From Deltaproteobacteria bacterium (GTDB lineage Bacteria; Myxococcota_A; UBA9160; PR03): a stretch of 19,566 nt of DNA. The stretch spans positions 1 through 19,566 of the forward strand of contig JAGSPS010000025.1 of NCBI GenBank assembly GCA_018262315.1, read 5' to 3'. The notes under the pieces were generated by a model. It saw nothing but the letters and a program-made list of their open reading frames with translations, was not told the DNA's origin and did not search any database. This document shows, piece by piece, positions 1 to 7,304 of this stretch (its first letter is position 1; the number at the start of each line of letters is the position of its first letter). The position numbers and the translations under genes are program-made.

Positions 1-1
1 C

Positions 2-874
2 GGGCTCGGAGACGAAACCGTGCTGCGCCGCATCGGCGAGTTGTTCGCGATCCACCCGCTCGCCCTCGAGGACGCCGTCAACGTTCCCCAGCGCGCCTCG
101 TCGACGCTCTACGAGAACCAGCAGGTGATCGTCGTGCGCGTTCCGCGGATCGGCGAGGACGGCACGATCGACGCGCCACAGGTCTGCTTCGTGCTCGGGC
201 CGCGCTTCCTCATCACGTTCCAGGAGCGCCCCTTCGGGTTCTTCGAGCCGGTGCGCGCGCGCCTGCGCGCGGGGATCGGCCCGATGCGGACGCTCGGTCC
301 CGACTATCTCGGCTATGCATTGATCGACACCCTGATCGACCGCTACTACCCGATCGTCCAGACGCTCTCCGAGGAAATGGAAGAACTCGAGGCCGAGGTG
401 ATCGAGCGCCCGCACGAGGACTCGCTCGCGAAGATCCATCAGGTCCAGCGCAAACTCGTCTTGCTCCGCCGCATCGGCGCCCCGCAGCGCGAGGCGCTCG
501 CGGCGCTGCTGCGCGATCACTCGCCGCTCGTCGGCGAACCGGTGCGCGTCTTCCTGCGCGACACCTACGACCACGCCGCCCAGATCATGGAAGCCGTCGA
601 CTCGACCCGCGAGATGGGTATCGGGCTGGTGAACCTGCACCTCTCGAACGTGAGCCAGCGCACCAACGAGGTGATGAAGACGCTGACGCTGGTCGCGAGC
701 ATCTTCATCCCGCTCTCGTTCCTCGCCGGTGTCTACGGCATGAACTTCGACTACATCCCCGGGGTCCACCAGCCGGAATCGTTCGCGATCTTCGTCGGGG
801 TGATCGTCGCGATCGCGGGCGGAATGCTGTGGTGGTTCCGGCGCCGCGGCTGGCTCGGCTCGCGCCGCCGCTGA
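2..874 (+). CDS. corA: CorA-family magnesium/cobalt transporter, 5' end missing
   Basis: Inner-membrane divalent metal channel (Mg2+, Co2+). The frame is already open at base 2 and reads GLGDETVLRRIGELFAIHPL, the usual interior start of the CorA cytoplasmic domain, so the true start lies upstream; the GTG at 20 is probably internal. A charged, helix-rich cytoplasmic domain leads to two C-terminal membrane segments. The first ends in the family signature YGMNF (about base 736) and is followed by a short loop, a second hydrophobic helix and a basic tail (WWFRRRGWLGSRRR). The GMN motif forms the pore mouth in known CorA proteins. The visible part is about 290 residues against a usual 315-370. 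The gene converges on the PEP-CTERM gene, with a hairpin over its stop and a palindromic element just downstream. Family assignment is secure; metal specificity is not shown by sequence. Confidence 0.93.
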   Translation, partial: GLGDETVLRRIGELFAIHPLALEDAVNVPQRASSTLYENQQVIVVRVPRIGEDGTIDAPQVCFVLGPRFLITFQERPFGFFEPVRARLRAGIGPMRTLGPDYLGYALIDTLIDRYYPIVQTLSEEMEELEAEVIERPHEDSLAKIHQVQRKLVLLRRIGAPQREALAALLRDHSPLVGEPVRVFLRDTYDHAAQIMEAVDSTREMGIGLVNLHLSNVSQRTNEVMKTLTLVASIFIPLSFLAGVYGMNFDYIPGVHQPESFAIFVGVIVAIAGGMLWWFRRRGWLGSRRR

Positions 875-887
875 GCGGAGCGAGCCG
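856..887 (+). terminator. Hairpin enclosing the corA stop codon
   Basis: CGGCTCGC (856-863) pairs perfectly with GCGAGCCG (880-887). Inside it, CCGC (868-871) pairs with GCGG (875-878), leaving the TGA stop (872-874) as the apical loop. A second small hairpin, GAGAGC-GATG-GCTCTC, follows at 895-910. There is no T-tract, so a classical intrinsic terminator is not shown; a 3'-end stabilising or rho-assisted structure is an inference. Confidence 0.4.
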
Positions 888-914
888 CACCGATGAGAGC
901 GATGGCTCTCCGGT

Positions 915-1070
915 GGAGAAAGGGGACGGTCCTCCTTTGTGACTGGCGGAGGAGAAAAGGGACACACCTGGGGCGTGGATGCATGGCTGCCGATTCGATG
1001 GACACGCCTGACACGAGGCGTGTCCCCTTTCTCAAGAGCCAGGTCACATTGAGGACCGTCCCCTTTCTCC
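915..1070. repeat. Palindromic MITE/REPIN-like element, copy 1
   Basis: A 156-bp imperfect palindrome. The outer terminal inverted repeats are exact: GGAGAAAGGGGACGGTCCTC at 915-934 and its reverse complement at 1051-1070. A related inner copy of the motif sits 36 bp further in on each side (951-970; 1016-1033 in reverse), so there are four motif copies ordered forward, forward, reverse, reverse. The flanks between outer and inner copies also match as inverted repeats (GTGACTGG against CCAGGTCAC). A central hairpin at 1000-1025 has a 10-bp stem and a 6-nt loop. There is no coding capacity. Copy 2 at 2231-2385 matches with about eight substitutions and no gaps. The structure resembles non-autonomous elements of the REP/REPIN type mobilised by Y1 (RAYT) transposases, but no such transposase is in this window. 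It occupies most of the corA/PEP-CTERM intergenic space; nothing else is evident in 1071-1142. Confidence 0.85.
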
Positions 1071-1142
1071 CGCACTCCTCCATTCCGACGTAGGTGGAGC
1101 TGTACTGGCGCGGGCCGCGGAGAAGGGTTCAAGCGGCAGAGG

Positions 1143-2117
1143 TCAGAGTGCTTTCGCGGTACGCTTGCGCCGCAGCGCGAGGCCGAGAATTGCCGTCATC
1201 CCGAGCAATCCCGGGCCGGGCTCGGGGACGAGGCTCGCGACACGAAAACCGACGACGCTGCCCCCGCCCTCCGGGAGGCCGATGACGTTCGGGTACGACG
1301 CGCCGACTTCGCCGGCCCAGTTGTACCAGGCCCCGCCCCGGACGCCCCGGTACGAGCCGCCCACGATCTCCTCGGTCCACTCCCACACGTTCCCGCCTTG
1401 GTCATACGTGCCGTAGGGGCTGTCCGAGAGGCCGTAGGCACCGACGTCGGTGAGCGCGTCGACGGCGAGATCGCAGTTCGCCGAGTTCCCGGTGTCCGAG
1501 CCCGGCGCGACGCAGTGCGGCACACTGTCCGTACCCGTCGGGTAGTCGAAGTAGACTCCGCCCGCGCTGTAGTACGCCGCCTTGTACCACTCGTTCTCGC
1601 TGGTGAGGTAGATGCCGTCGCCGCCGTTGCGCGTGACGGTCAGGCCGTTGCTCGGCGTGGCCGTCCCGCCGAGCAGCGTGTACGCGCCCGTCTCCGTGTC
1701 GCCACTCCCCTGCCCGTTGTTCAGCCAGTTCGAGACGCGCAGCGCATTGTAGAACGAGACGTAGATCACCGGCTTGTTCTCGAAGCCGGGCTTCGCCGTG
1801 TACGTGTAGCTGCCGGAGACGCCGCTCCGCGTGATGCCGCCGAAGGTCAAGTTGCTGCCCATGCTCGTGTGGTAGAGACCCAACGGGTCGGCGGCCGCCT
1901 TCGCGTTCAACAGCTCCGCGTACTGGGCGTTCGTCACCTCGTACTTCGAAATCGAGTAGTCGTACGCCACGGAGCCACAGTCGGCCGCGAAGCAGTTGGT
2001 CGGGGGGGTGTCGGCCGGGTTGCCCGCGTTGCCGACGGGCACCCAGTCGATTCTCACGGCTGAGGCCGGGTGCGCGAGGAGCGCGGCGAGCGCCGCGACG
2101 AGCAGTGACTTGCGCAC
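1143..2117 (-). CDS. PEP-CTERM-anchored protein with FGE-sulfatase (SUMF1-like) fold
   Basis: A predicted exported surface protein of 324 residues. The start is the GTG at 2117: an AAGGGAG ribosome site lies about 7 nt upstream and the product begins with a clear signal peptide (MRKSLLVAALAALLAHPASA). The frame is open 26 codons further, but that extension has no signal character. The body carries hallmarks of the formylglycine-generating-enzyme fold: EVTNAQYAELLNA, GGNVWEWTE, RGVRGGAW and a terminal VGFRVAS. The C terminus is a PEP-CTERM sorting tag: VPEP, a hydrophobic stretch, then RRKR. Known tags of this kind are recognised and cut by an exosortase. Catalytic FGEs use a cysteine pair in the region after the RGG(S/A)W motif; here that stretch (RGGAWYNWAGEVGAS) has no cysteine, so sulfatase activation is unlikely. 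The role is unknown; similar proteins accompany exopolysaccharide systems. Palindromic elements flank it on both sides. Confidence 0.88.
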   Translation of the reverse strand: MRKSLLVAALAALLAHPASAVRIDWVPVGNAGNPADTPPTNCFAADCGSVAYDYSISKYEVTNAQYAELLNAKAAADPLGLYHTSMGSNLTFGGITRSGVSGSYTYTAKPGFENKPVIYVSFYNALRVSNWLNNGQGSGDTETGAYTLLGGTATPSNGLTVTRNGGDGIYLTSENEWYKAAYYSAGGVYFDYPTGTDSVPHCVAPGSDTGNSANCDLAVDALTDVGAYGLSDSPYGTYDQGGNVWEWTEEIVGGSYRGVRGGAWYNWAGEVGASYPNVIGLPEGGGSVVGFRVASLVPEPGPGLLGMTAILGLALRRKRTAKAL

Positions 2118-2230
2118 GGTGGGCTCCCTTCCCGGCAGAGCACTTGGCTGTCGGGACGGTAGCGCCGCGCACCGCGTGGGCGCCGAGGCCCGCACACCCG
2201 ATCGTGGTGCCAGCGACGCCGAGCCGACGA

Positions 2231-2385
2231 GAGAAAGGGGACGGTCCTCCTTTGTGACTGGCGGAGGAGAAAAGGGACAGACCTGGGGCGTGGATGCATG
2301 GCTGCCGATTCGATGGACGCGCCGAGCGCGAGGTGTGTCCCCTTTCTCAAGAGCCAGGTCACATGGAGGACCGTCCCCTTTCTCC
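2231..2385. repeat. Palindromic MITE/REPIN-like element, copy 2
   Basis: The same 155-bp element as at 915-1070, in the same orientation, with about eight substitutions and no indels. Outer inverted repeats lie at 2231-2249 and 2366-2385; the two inner motif copies are retained. Most differences fall in the central hairpin (2315-2340). The element ends 3 bp beyond the nadA stop codon and lies upstream of the PEP-CTERM gene, so it forms the nadA 3' flank and part of the space before the PEP-CTERM promoter. The stretch 2118-2230 between it and the PEP-CTERM start contains the ribosome site and presumably that gene's promoter; no strong promoter consensus is visible. Confidence 0.85.
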
Positions 2386-2388
2386 TCT

Positions 2389-3264
2389 TCAGCTCGAGAG
2401 CTCCAGCATCCGCGCGAGCGGCACCAGCGCGCGCACGCGCACGGCCTCGGGAACGGTGACTTCGGGCGCGAGGTCGCGCAGGCAGAGGTAGAGCTTCTCG
2501 GGCGTGTTGAGCCGCATGTACGGGCAGCGATTGCAGGCGCAGCTCTCGTCCATGCCCGGGATCTGGATCAACTCCTTGCCCGGCACCACTTTGCGGATCT
2601 GGTGGAAGACGCCGTCCTCTGTGCCGATGATCAGTGTATGCGCCGGCGACGCGATGGCGCGGTCGATGATCTTCTTGGTCGAGCCGACGAAGTCGCTCTG
2701 CTCGAGCACCGCCGCGGGACACTCGGGATGCGAGAGCACCTCGGCGTCGGGATGCCGGACGCGCAGTTGCGCGAGCGCCTTGGCGTTGAACTGCTCGTGC
2801 ACGATGCAGCTCCCCGGCCAGAGGATCAGATCCGGGCGCTTCGCTTCCTTCGCGACCCAGGCGCCCAGGTAGCGATCCGGCGCGAACAGCACCGGGCGAT
2901 CGGCGAAGTGCGCGACGATCTCGACCGCATTCGACGAGGTGCAGATCACGTCGGAAAGCGCCTTCACCGCCGCCGAGGTGTTGACGTAGCTCACCACCAC
3001 GAGGTCCGGGTGTTGCACGCGGTGCCGGGCGATGAACGCGGCGAACTCGCCGGCCGGACAGCCGTCGGCGAGCGAGCAGCCTGCCGCGAGGTCGGGAACC
3101 ACGACCCTCGCCTTCGGATTCAGGATCTTCGCCGTCTCGGCCATGAAGTGGACGCCGCAGAACGCGATCACGTCGCAGCCGACCTTCTCGGCGATGCGCG
3201 CCAGCGCCAGCGAATCGCCGACGTGGTCGGCGAGATCCTGGATCTCGTCCTCCTGGTAGTAGTG
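2389..3264 (-). CDS. nadA: Quinolinate synthase NadA, 5' end truncated and possibly frameshifted
   Basis: NadA condenses iminoaspartate with dihydroxyacetone phosphate to quinolinate, the NAD precursor, using a [4Fe-4S] cluster. Homology is continuous from HYYQEDEIQDLADHVGDSL (3264 downward) through FCGVHFMAETAKIL, PDLAAGCSLADGCP, VNTSAAVKA, HPECP, GTEDG and a C-terminal CACNRC cluster motif to a normal end. The usual N terminus (a helix plus the strand ending in LAHYYQ, 18 or more residues) is missing. Before HYYQ the frame has only seven codons and then runs into TGA, which is the stop of srkA. No ATG, GTG or TTG occurs in frame until the GTG at 3171, which would discard conserved sequence. 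An ATG at 3286-3284 overlaps the srkA stop (TGATG) but is one frame off, so a 1-nt indel in the GCGCGCGCGG run (3263-3272) would join it. Either a decaying gene or a sequence error plus a short N terminus. Family certain; function doubtful. Confidence 0.8.
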   Translation of the reverse strand, partial: HYYQEDEIQDLADHVGDSLALARIAEKVGCDVIAFCGVHFMAETAKILNPKARVVVPDLAAGCSLADGCPAGEFAAFIARHRVQHPDLVVVSYVNTSAAVKALSDVICTSSNAVEIVAHFADRPVLFAPDRYLGAWVAKEAKRPDLILWPGSCIVHEQFNAKALAQLRVRHPDAEVLSHPECPAAVLEQSDFVGSTKKIIDRAIASPAHTLIIGTEDGVFHQIRKVVPGKELIQIPGMDESCACNRCPYMRLNTPEKLYLCLRDLAPEVTVPEAVRVRALVPLARMLELSS

Positions 3265-3285
3265 CCGCGCGCGCCGGGACGCGCA

Positions 3286-4242
3286 TCAAGGCTCGATACG
3301 CAGCACCAGCTCCTCGAGATCGCGCGTCTCGCTCTCCCAGTACAGCTGGGTGCCGAAGTGCGGGAACGTCGACTGGAAGCTCGTCTCCTTCCAGCGCCGC
3401 GCAATCCAACTCGAGATCTTGAGGATGCGCGCGGCCCGCAGCGGCTCGACCAGCTCGAGCCAGCGCGGCTCGAAGTCGCGGAACTGGCGGTAGCCCTCGA
3501 TCAGCACGCCGCGCTGGTGCTGCGCGTCGCGGTCGTGTCCCGGCACCAGCACCCATACGTCGTGAACGGCGGGGCCGAGCGCGAAGTCGTCGAAGTCGAG
3601 GAAGAACCAGCCCTCGCGACCGCGCAACAGATTGCCGAGGTGGCAGTCGCCGTGGATGCGCAGCAGCGGGACGCCTTCGAGCCGGTCGGCGTAGACGTCG
3701 GCGAGCGACTCGACGGCGGTGGCGTAGCGCTCCTCGCACGACGCCGGTAGCCAGGCGCCGTCGAGCAGCTCGTCGAGCGGATCGAGCAGCGCGGTGTCGG
3801 CGTCGAGCATCGGCCGATCGACGGGTTGCTTCAGCGCGCCGACGTTGTGGATGCGCGCGAGCAATCGCCCGAGTCCCGTCAGCTCGTCGTCGGAAAGCTC
3901 GTCGGGCTCGCGGCCGCCGGTGCGCGGCCATACGCCGAAGCAGATCCCGGCATACTCTCCGACGGTGTCGCCACCGGGCAGCGCAAGCGGTGCGCAGACC
4001 GGAATCTCCGCCGCCCGCAGATCCAGCAGAAAGCGGTGCTCGTCCTCGATCCCGGCGCGACTCCAACGCGCGGGCCGGTAGAACTTCACCACCACGTGCG
4101 AGTCGTCTTCGAGGCGCAGGTCCCAGACGCGGTTCTCGAGACAGCGCAGCATCCCGCAGTGTCCCGTGGGCCGCAGCCCCGCCGCTTCGACCGCATCGAG
4201 TGCAGCGTCGGGGCCGAGATCCGCGAACTGGGGGCGTGCCAC
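3286..4242 (-). CDS. srkA: SrkA/YihE-family stress-response Ser/Thr kinase
   Basis: A cytoplasmic kinase of the aminoglycoside-phosphotransferase fold, 318 residues against 328 in E. coli SrkA (YihE), which phosphorylates proteins and protects against stress-induced death. Visible motifs: LENRVWDLRLEDD, then VVKFYRPARW with the ATP-site lysine near residue 53, EDEHRFLLDLRAAEIPVCAP, the catalytic loop LRIHGDCHLGNLL, the metal-binding segment FFLDFDDFALGPAVHD, and the family C-terminal pattern VEPLRAARI followed by WIARRW. The start is taken as GTG at 4242, which gives an N terminus (VARPQFADLGPDAALDAVEA) like the family. The frame is open to 4311, but that would almost abut the divergent ecm gene. 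No strong ribosome site is visible. The stop overlaps an ATG that probably once started nadA. Confidence 0.87.
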   Translation of the reverse strand: MARPQFADLGPDAALDAVEAAGLRPTGHCGMLRCLENRVWDLRLEDDSHVVVKFYRPARWSRAGIEDEHRFLLDLRAAEIPVCAPLALPGGDTVGEYAGICFGVWPRTGGREPDELSDDELTGLGRLLARIHNVGALKQPVDRPMLDADTALLDPLDELLDGAWLPASCEERYATAVESLADVYADRLEGVPLLRIHGDCHLGNLLRGREGWFFLDFDDFALGPAVHDVWVLVPGHDRDAQHQRGVLIEGYRQFRDFEPRWLELVEPLRAARILKISSWIARRWKETSFQSTFPHFGTQLYWESETRDLEELVLRIEP

Positions 4243-4321
4243 GGCGCGGGAGCATAACGTTGGCCGGGTGTGCGCGGTTCGGTAGCTTGCCCAAAGCGTC
4301 CCGAGCTTCACGAGGACCCCG
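4243..4321. promoter_or_regulatory. Divergent promoter region between srkA and ecm
   Basis: The 79-bp gap between divergent starts must hold promoters for both sides. For ecm, a weak sigma70-like pair is TTGGCC (4260-4265), 17 nt, TAGCTT (4283-4288). The ecm ribosome site GAGGA lies just before the ATG at 4322. No operator palindrome stands out. The assignment rests mainly on gene orientation. Confidence 0.3.
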
Positions 4322-6298
4322 ATGACCCTGCCCCACCGCGATCCGCCCTGGGTCTTCCGTACCTACTCGGGCCACACTTCCGCGCGCGCCAGCAACGAGC
4401 TGTACCGGCTCAATCTCACCAAGGGGCAGACGGGGCTCTCGATCGCCTTCGACCTGCCCACGCAAACGGGATACGACTCCGATCACCCGCTCGCGCGCGG
4501 CGAAGTCGGCAAGGTCGGCGTCCCGATCTGCCACCTCGAGGACATGCAGGCGCTCTTCGAGGGCATCCCGCTGGGCCGCATGAACACCTCGATGACGATC
4601 AACGCGACGGCCGCGTGGTTGCTCGCGCTCTACGTCGCCGCGGCCGAGCGCCAGGGCGCCGACCCGAAGACGCTCGCCGGCACCACCCAGAACGACATCA
4701 TCAAGGAGTACCTCTCGCGCGGCACCTACGCGTTCCCGCCCGAGCCGTCGCTGCGGCTGATCAGTGACCTGATCGCGTACAGCGTCGACGCGATGCCGAA
4801 GTGGAACCCGATCAACATCTGCTCGTATCACCTGCAAGAGGCGGGCGCAACGCCCGTGCAGGAGATCGCCTACGCGATGGCCAATGCGATCGCGGTGCTC
4901 GACGCCGTGCGCGCGCGCCCCGACGTGCCGAAGCAGGCGCTGCCGCGCGTGGTCGGCCGCATCTCGTTCTTCCTGAACGCCGGCATCCGCTTCGTCGAGG
5001 AACTCTGCAAGTGCCGCGCGATGGGCGAGTTGTGGGACGAGATCACGCGCGAGCGCTACGGCGTCGAAGACGCCACGTTGCGCCGCTTCCGCTACGGCGT
5101 GCAGGTGAACAGCCTCGGTCTCACCGAGAGCCAGCCCGAGAACAACATCATCCGCATCGTGCTCGAAGCGCTGGGCGTGACGCTCTCGCGCGACGCGCGC
5201 TGCCGTGCGCTGCAACTGCCGGCGTGGAACGAGGCGCTCGGTCTGCCGCGCCCGTGGGACCAGCAGTGGTCGCTGCGCATCCAGCAGGTGCTGGCCCTCG
5301 AGACGGATCTGCTCGAATACGGCGACCTCTTCAACGGGTCGCCGGTCGTCGCCGCGAAGGTCGCGGATCTGAAGCGCGCCGCTCGCGAAGAGATGGAACG
5401 CGTGCTGGCGATGGGCGGCGCGGTGGCGGCCGTCGAGAACGCGTACATGAAGCGGCGCCTGGTCGAGTCGCAGACGGCGCGACTGCGCGCCATCGAGCAC
5501 GGCGAACTCCAGGTGATCGGGCTCAATTGCTTCACCGAGACGGCGGCCTCGGCTCTGGTGGAAGGCGCGCACTCGATCCTGCGCATCGACGAGTCCGCCG
5601 AACGCGATCAGGTCGAACATCTGCGCGCCTTCCGAGGAAGGCGACACGACGCCGACGTGCAGGCCGCGCTCGCGTCGCTGCGCGATGCGCTCGCGAGCGG
5701 CCAGAACGTGATGCCGCCGTCGATCCGCGCGGCCCACGCGGGCGTCACCACCGGCGAATGGGCGGGCGTGTTCCGCTCGCTCTACGGCGAGTACCGCGCG
5801 CCGACGGGCGTCGCGGTGAGCGTCGCACCCGCCGCCGACGAAGCACTCACGGGGCTGCGCGAACAGATCCGCCGCCTCGGCGAGCGGCTCGGCCGGCCGC
5901 CCAAAATGCTGATCGGCAAGCCCGGCCTCGACGGCCACAGCAATGGCGCCGAGCAGATCGCCGTGCGCGCCCGCGACGTCGGCATGGAAGTGGTCTACGA
6001 GGGCATCCGGCTCACGCCCGGCGAGATCGTGTCGTCGGCGCGCGACGAAGGCGTGCACGTGATCGGGCTCTCGATCCTGTCGGGCTCGCACGGCGTGCTG
6101 GTCGTCGACGTCCTCGAAGGGCTGCGCAAAGCGGGCCTCGAACGCATCCCCGTGGTGGTCGGGGGGATCATCCCCGAGGACGACGCAGCAAAGCTCCGCG
6201 CAGCCGGCGTCGCGCGCGTCTACACGCCGAAGGACTTCGACCTCAACGCAATCTTCGGTGAGATCGCGCAGCTCGTGGCGGAGTCGGCCGCTGCCTGA
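4322..6298 (+). CDS. ecm: Ethylmalonyl-CoA mutase (coenzyme B12-dependent)
   Basis: A 658-residue adenosylcobalamin-dependent acyl-CoA mutase. The N-terminal substrate barrel opens with WVFRTYSGHTSARASNELYR, then GQTGLSIAFDLPTQTGYDSD, NTSMTINATAAWLLALY, GTTQNDIIKEYLSRGTY, CSYHLQEAGATP and ALGLPRPWDQQWSLR. The FDLPTQTGYDSD form is that of Ecm (MeaA) rather than classical methylmalonyl-CoA mutase, which has FDLATHRGYDSD. The C-terminal B12 domain (about residues 525-658) has the DGHSNG cobalt-ligand motif near residue 537, LSILSGSH and VVGGIIPEDDA. Ecm converts ethylmalonyl-CoA to methylsuccinyl-CoA in the ethylmalonyl-CoA pathway for C2 assimilation. GAGGA precedes the ATG by about 7 nt. It overlaps meaB by 41 bp. 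The partner reductase/carboxylase Ccr is not in this window. Substrate choice is inferred from motif similarity. Confidence 0.9.
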   Translation: MTLPHRDPPWVFRTYSGHTSARASNELYRLNLTKGQTGLSIAFDLPTQTGYDSDHPLARGEVGKVGVPICHLEDMQALFEGIPLGRMNTSMTINATAAWLLALYVAAAERQGADPKTLAGTTQNDIIKEYLSRGTYAFPPEPSLRLISDLIAYSVDAMPKWNPINICSYHLQEAGATPVQEIAYAMANAIAVLDAVRARPDVPKQALPRVVGRISFFLNAGIRFVEELCKCRAMGELWDEITRERYGVEDATLRRFRYGVQVNSLGLTESQPENNIIRIVLEALGVTLSRDARCRALQLPAWNEALGLPRPWDQQWSLRIQQVLALETDLLEYGDLFNGSPVVAAKVADLKRAAREEMERVLAMGGAVAAVENAYMKRRLVESQTARLRAIEHGELQVIGLNCFTETAASALVEGAHSILRIDESAERDQVEHLRAFRGRRHDADVQAALASLRDALASGQNVMPPSIRAAHAGVTTGEWAGVFRSLYGEYRAPTGVAVSVAPAADEALTGLREQIRRLGERLGRPPKMLIGKPGLDGHSNGAEQIAVRARDVGMEVVYEGIRLTPGEIVSSARDEGVHVIGLSILSGSHGVLVVDVLEGLRKAGLERIPVVVGGIIPEDDAAKLRAAGVARVYTPKDFDLNAIFGEIAQLVAESAAA

Positions 6299-7304
6299 AC
6301 TTCCCGATCTGGCGCAGCGGCTATTGCGCCGCGATCGCGACGCGGTGCCCGAAGCGTTGAACCTGCTCGACGATCGCCGCCCCGGCCAGCGCGAAGCGGC
6401 GCTCGCGCTGCTCGACGCGCTCGAATCCAAGATCTCGCGTAGCGAAGCGAAGCCGAGCGGCGCGGTTCTTCGAGACGCGCCGCGCATCGGTCTCACGGGT
6501 GCGCCGGGCTCCGGCAAGTCGACGCTGCTCGACGCGCTGGTTCGCGCGCTGCGCAAGCGCAACGAAACGGTGGGGATCGTCGCGGTCGATCCGTCGAGCC
6601 GCGTCTCGGGCGGCGCGCTGCTCGGCGATCGCGCGCGTGTCCGCGCAGGGGCCGGCGACCGCGGCGTCTTCCTGCGCTCGATGGCCGCGCGCGAGCGACT
6701 CGGCGGACTCGCCGACGCCACCTGGCCCTCGGTCGCCGTGCTCGCCGCCGTCTTCGACCGCGTCTTCGTCGAGACGGTGGGCGTCGGCCAATCCGAGGCG
6801 GAAGTCGCGGGGCTCGTCGACACGCTGGTCTTCGTCGCGCAGCCGGGCGCGGGCGACGTGCTGCAGTTCATGAAGGCCGGCATCCTCGAACACCCGGACG
6901 TGTTTGCGGTGAACAAGGCCGACCTCGGCGCCGTGGCCGAACGCACCGCGAGCGAGCTGCAAGCGGCGCTCGCGATGAGCGCGCGCGACGCCACGGGCTG
7001 GCAGCGCCCGGTGCTGCTGGTTTCGGCGCGCGACGGGCGCGGCATCGGCGAGCTGGTCGCGGTGCTCGACGCCCACCGCGCGCACCTCGTCGCGAGCGGC
7101 GCGCTCGCAGAGCGGCGCAAGCGAGCGCGCAGCAGCTTCGCGCTCGACGCGCTCGAGCGGCGCTACGGAACCTTTGGCATCGAACGCCTCGGCGGTCGCG
7201 AAGCCGTGCGCGCGCGCCTGCTCGCCGAACCGGAGGGCGGCGGCAACGCCTTCGGACTCGGCCTCGCGCGCGAGATCGAAGCGGCGCTCGGAAAGTCTCG
7301 ATGA
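6258..7304 (+). CDS. meaB: MeaB-type G-protein chaperone of B12 mutase
   Basis: A G3E-family GTPase that protects and reloads adenosylcobalamin mutases. In the 348-residue reading, the P-loop GAPGSGKST is at 81-89, followed by AVDPSS (109-114), a switch-like GGALLGDRARV segment, ETVGVGQSE (172-180) and the guanine-specificity motif NKAD (219-222). The C terminus carries the helical dimerisation extension expected of MeaB. It directly follows ecm, so Ecm is the likely client. The start is uncertain. GTG at 6258 lies inside ecm with no good ribosome site. A CTG at 6291, 8 nt after GGCGGAG, would trim 11 residues that carry no family sequence; no ATG, GTG or TTG occurs between them. The stop shares ATGA with the next gene. 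Confidence 0.92.
   Translation: MRSRSSWRSRPLPELPDLAQRLLRRDRDAVPEALNLLDDRRPGQREAALALLDALESKISRSEAKPSGAVLRDAPRIGLTGAPGSGKSTLLDALVRALRKRNETVGIVAVDPSSRVSGGALLGDRARVRAGAGDRGVFLRSMAARERLGGLADATWPSVAVLAAVFDRVFVETVGVGQSEAEVAGLVDTLVFVAQPGAGDVLQFMKAGILEHPDVFAVNKADLGAVAERTASELQAALAMSARDATGWQRPVLLVSARDGRGIGELVAVLDAHRAHLVASGALAERRKRARSSFALDALERRYGTFGIERLGGREAVRARLLAEPEGGGNAFGLGLAREIEAALGKSR

Noticed and set aside
893..1093. Short coding frames within the palindromic elements
   Set aside because: The product follows the inverted-repeat structure (the same VPFL words in both arms) and has no family or ribosome-site support.
1996..3750. A 584-codon plus-strand open frame
   Set aside because: It runs antisense to srkA and nadA and through a palindromic element; the composition is that of a shadow frame.
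2054..7120. A 1688-codon minus-strand open frame
   Set aside because: It is antisense to ecm and meaB and out of frame with srkA and nadA. The product is arginine/alanine-rich without domains; long empty frames are normal in DNA this rich in GC.
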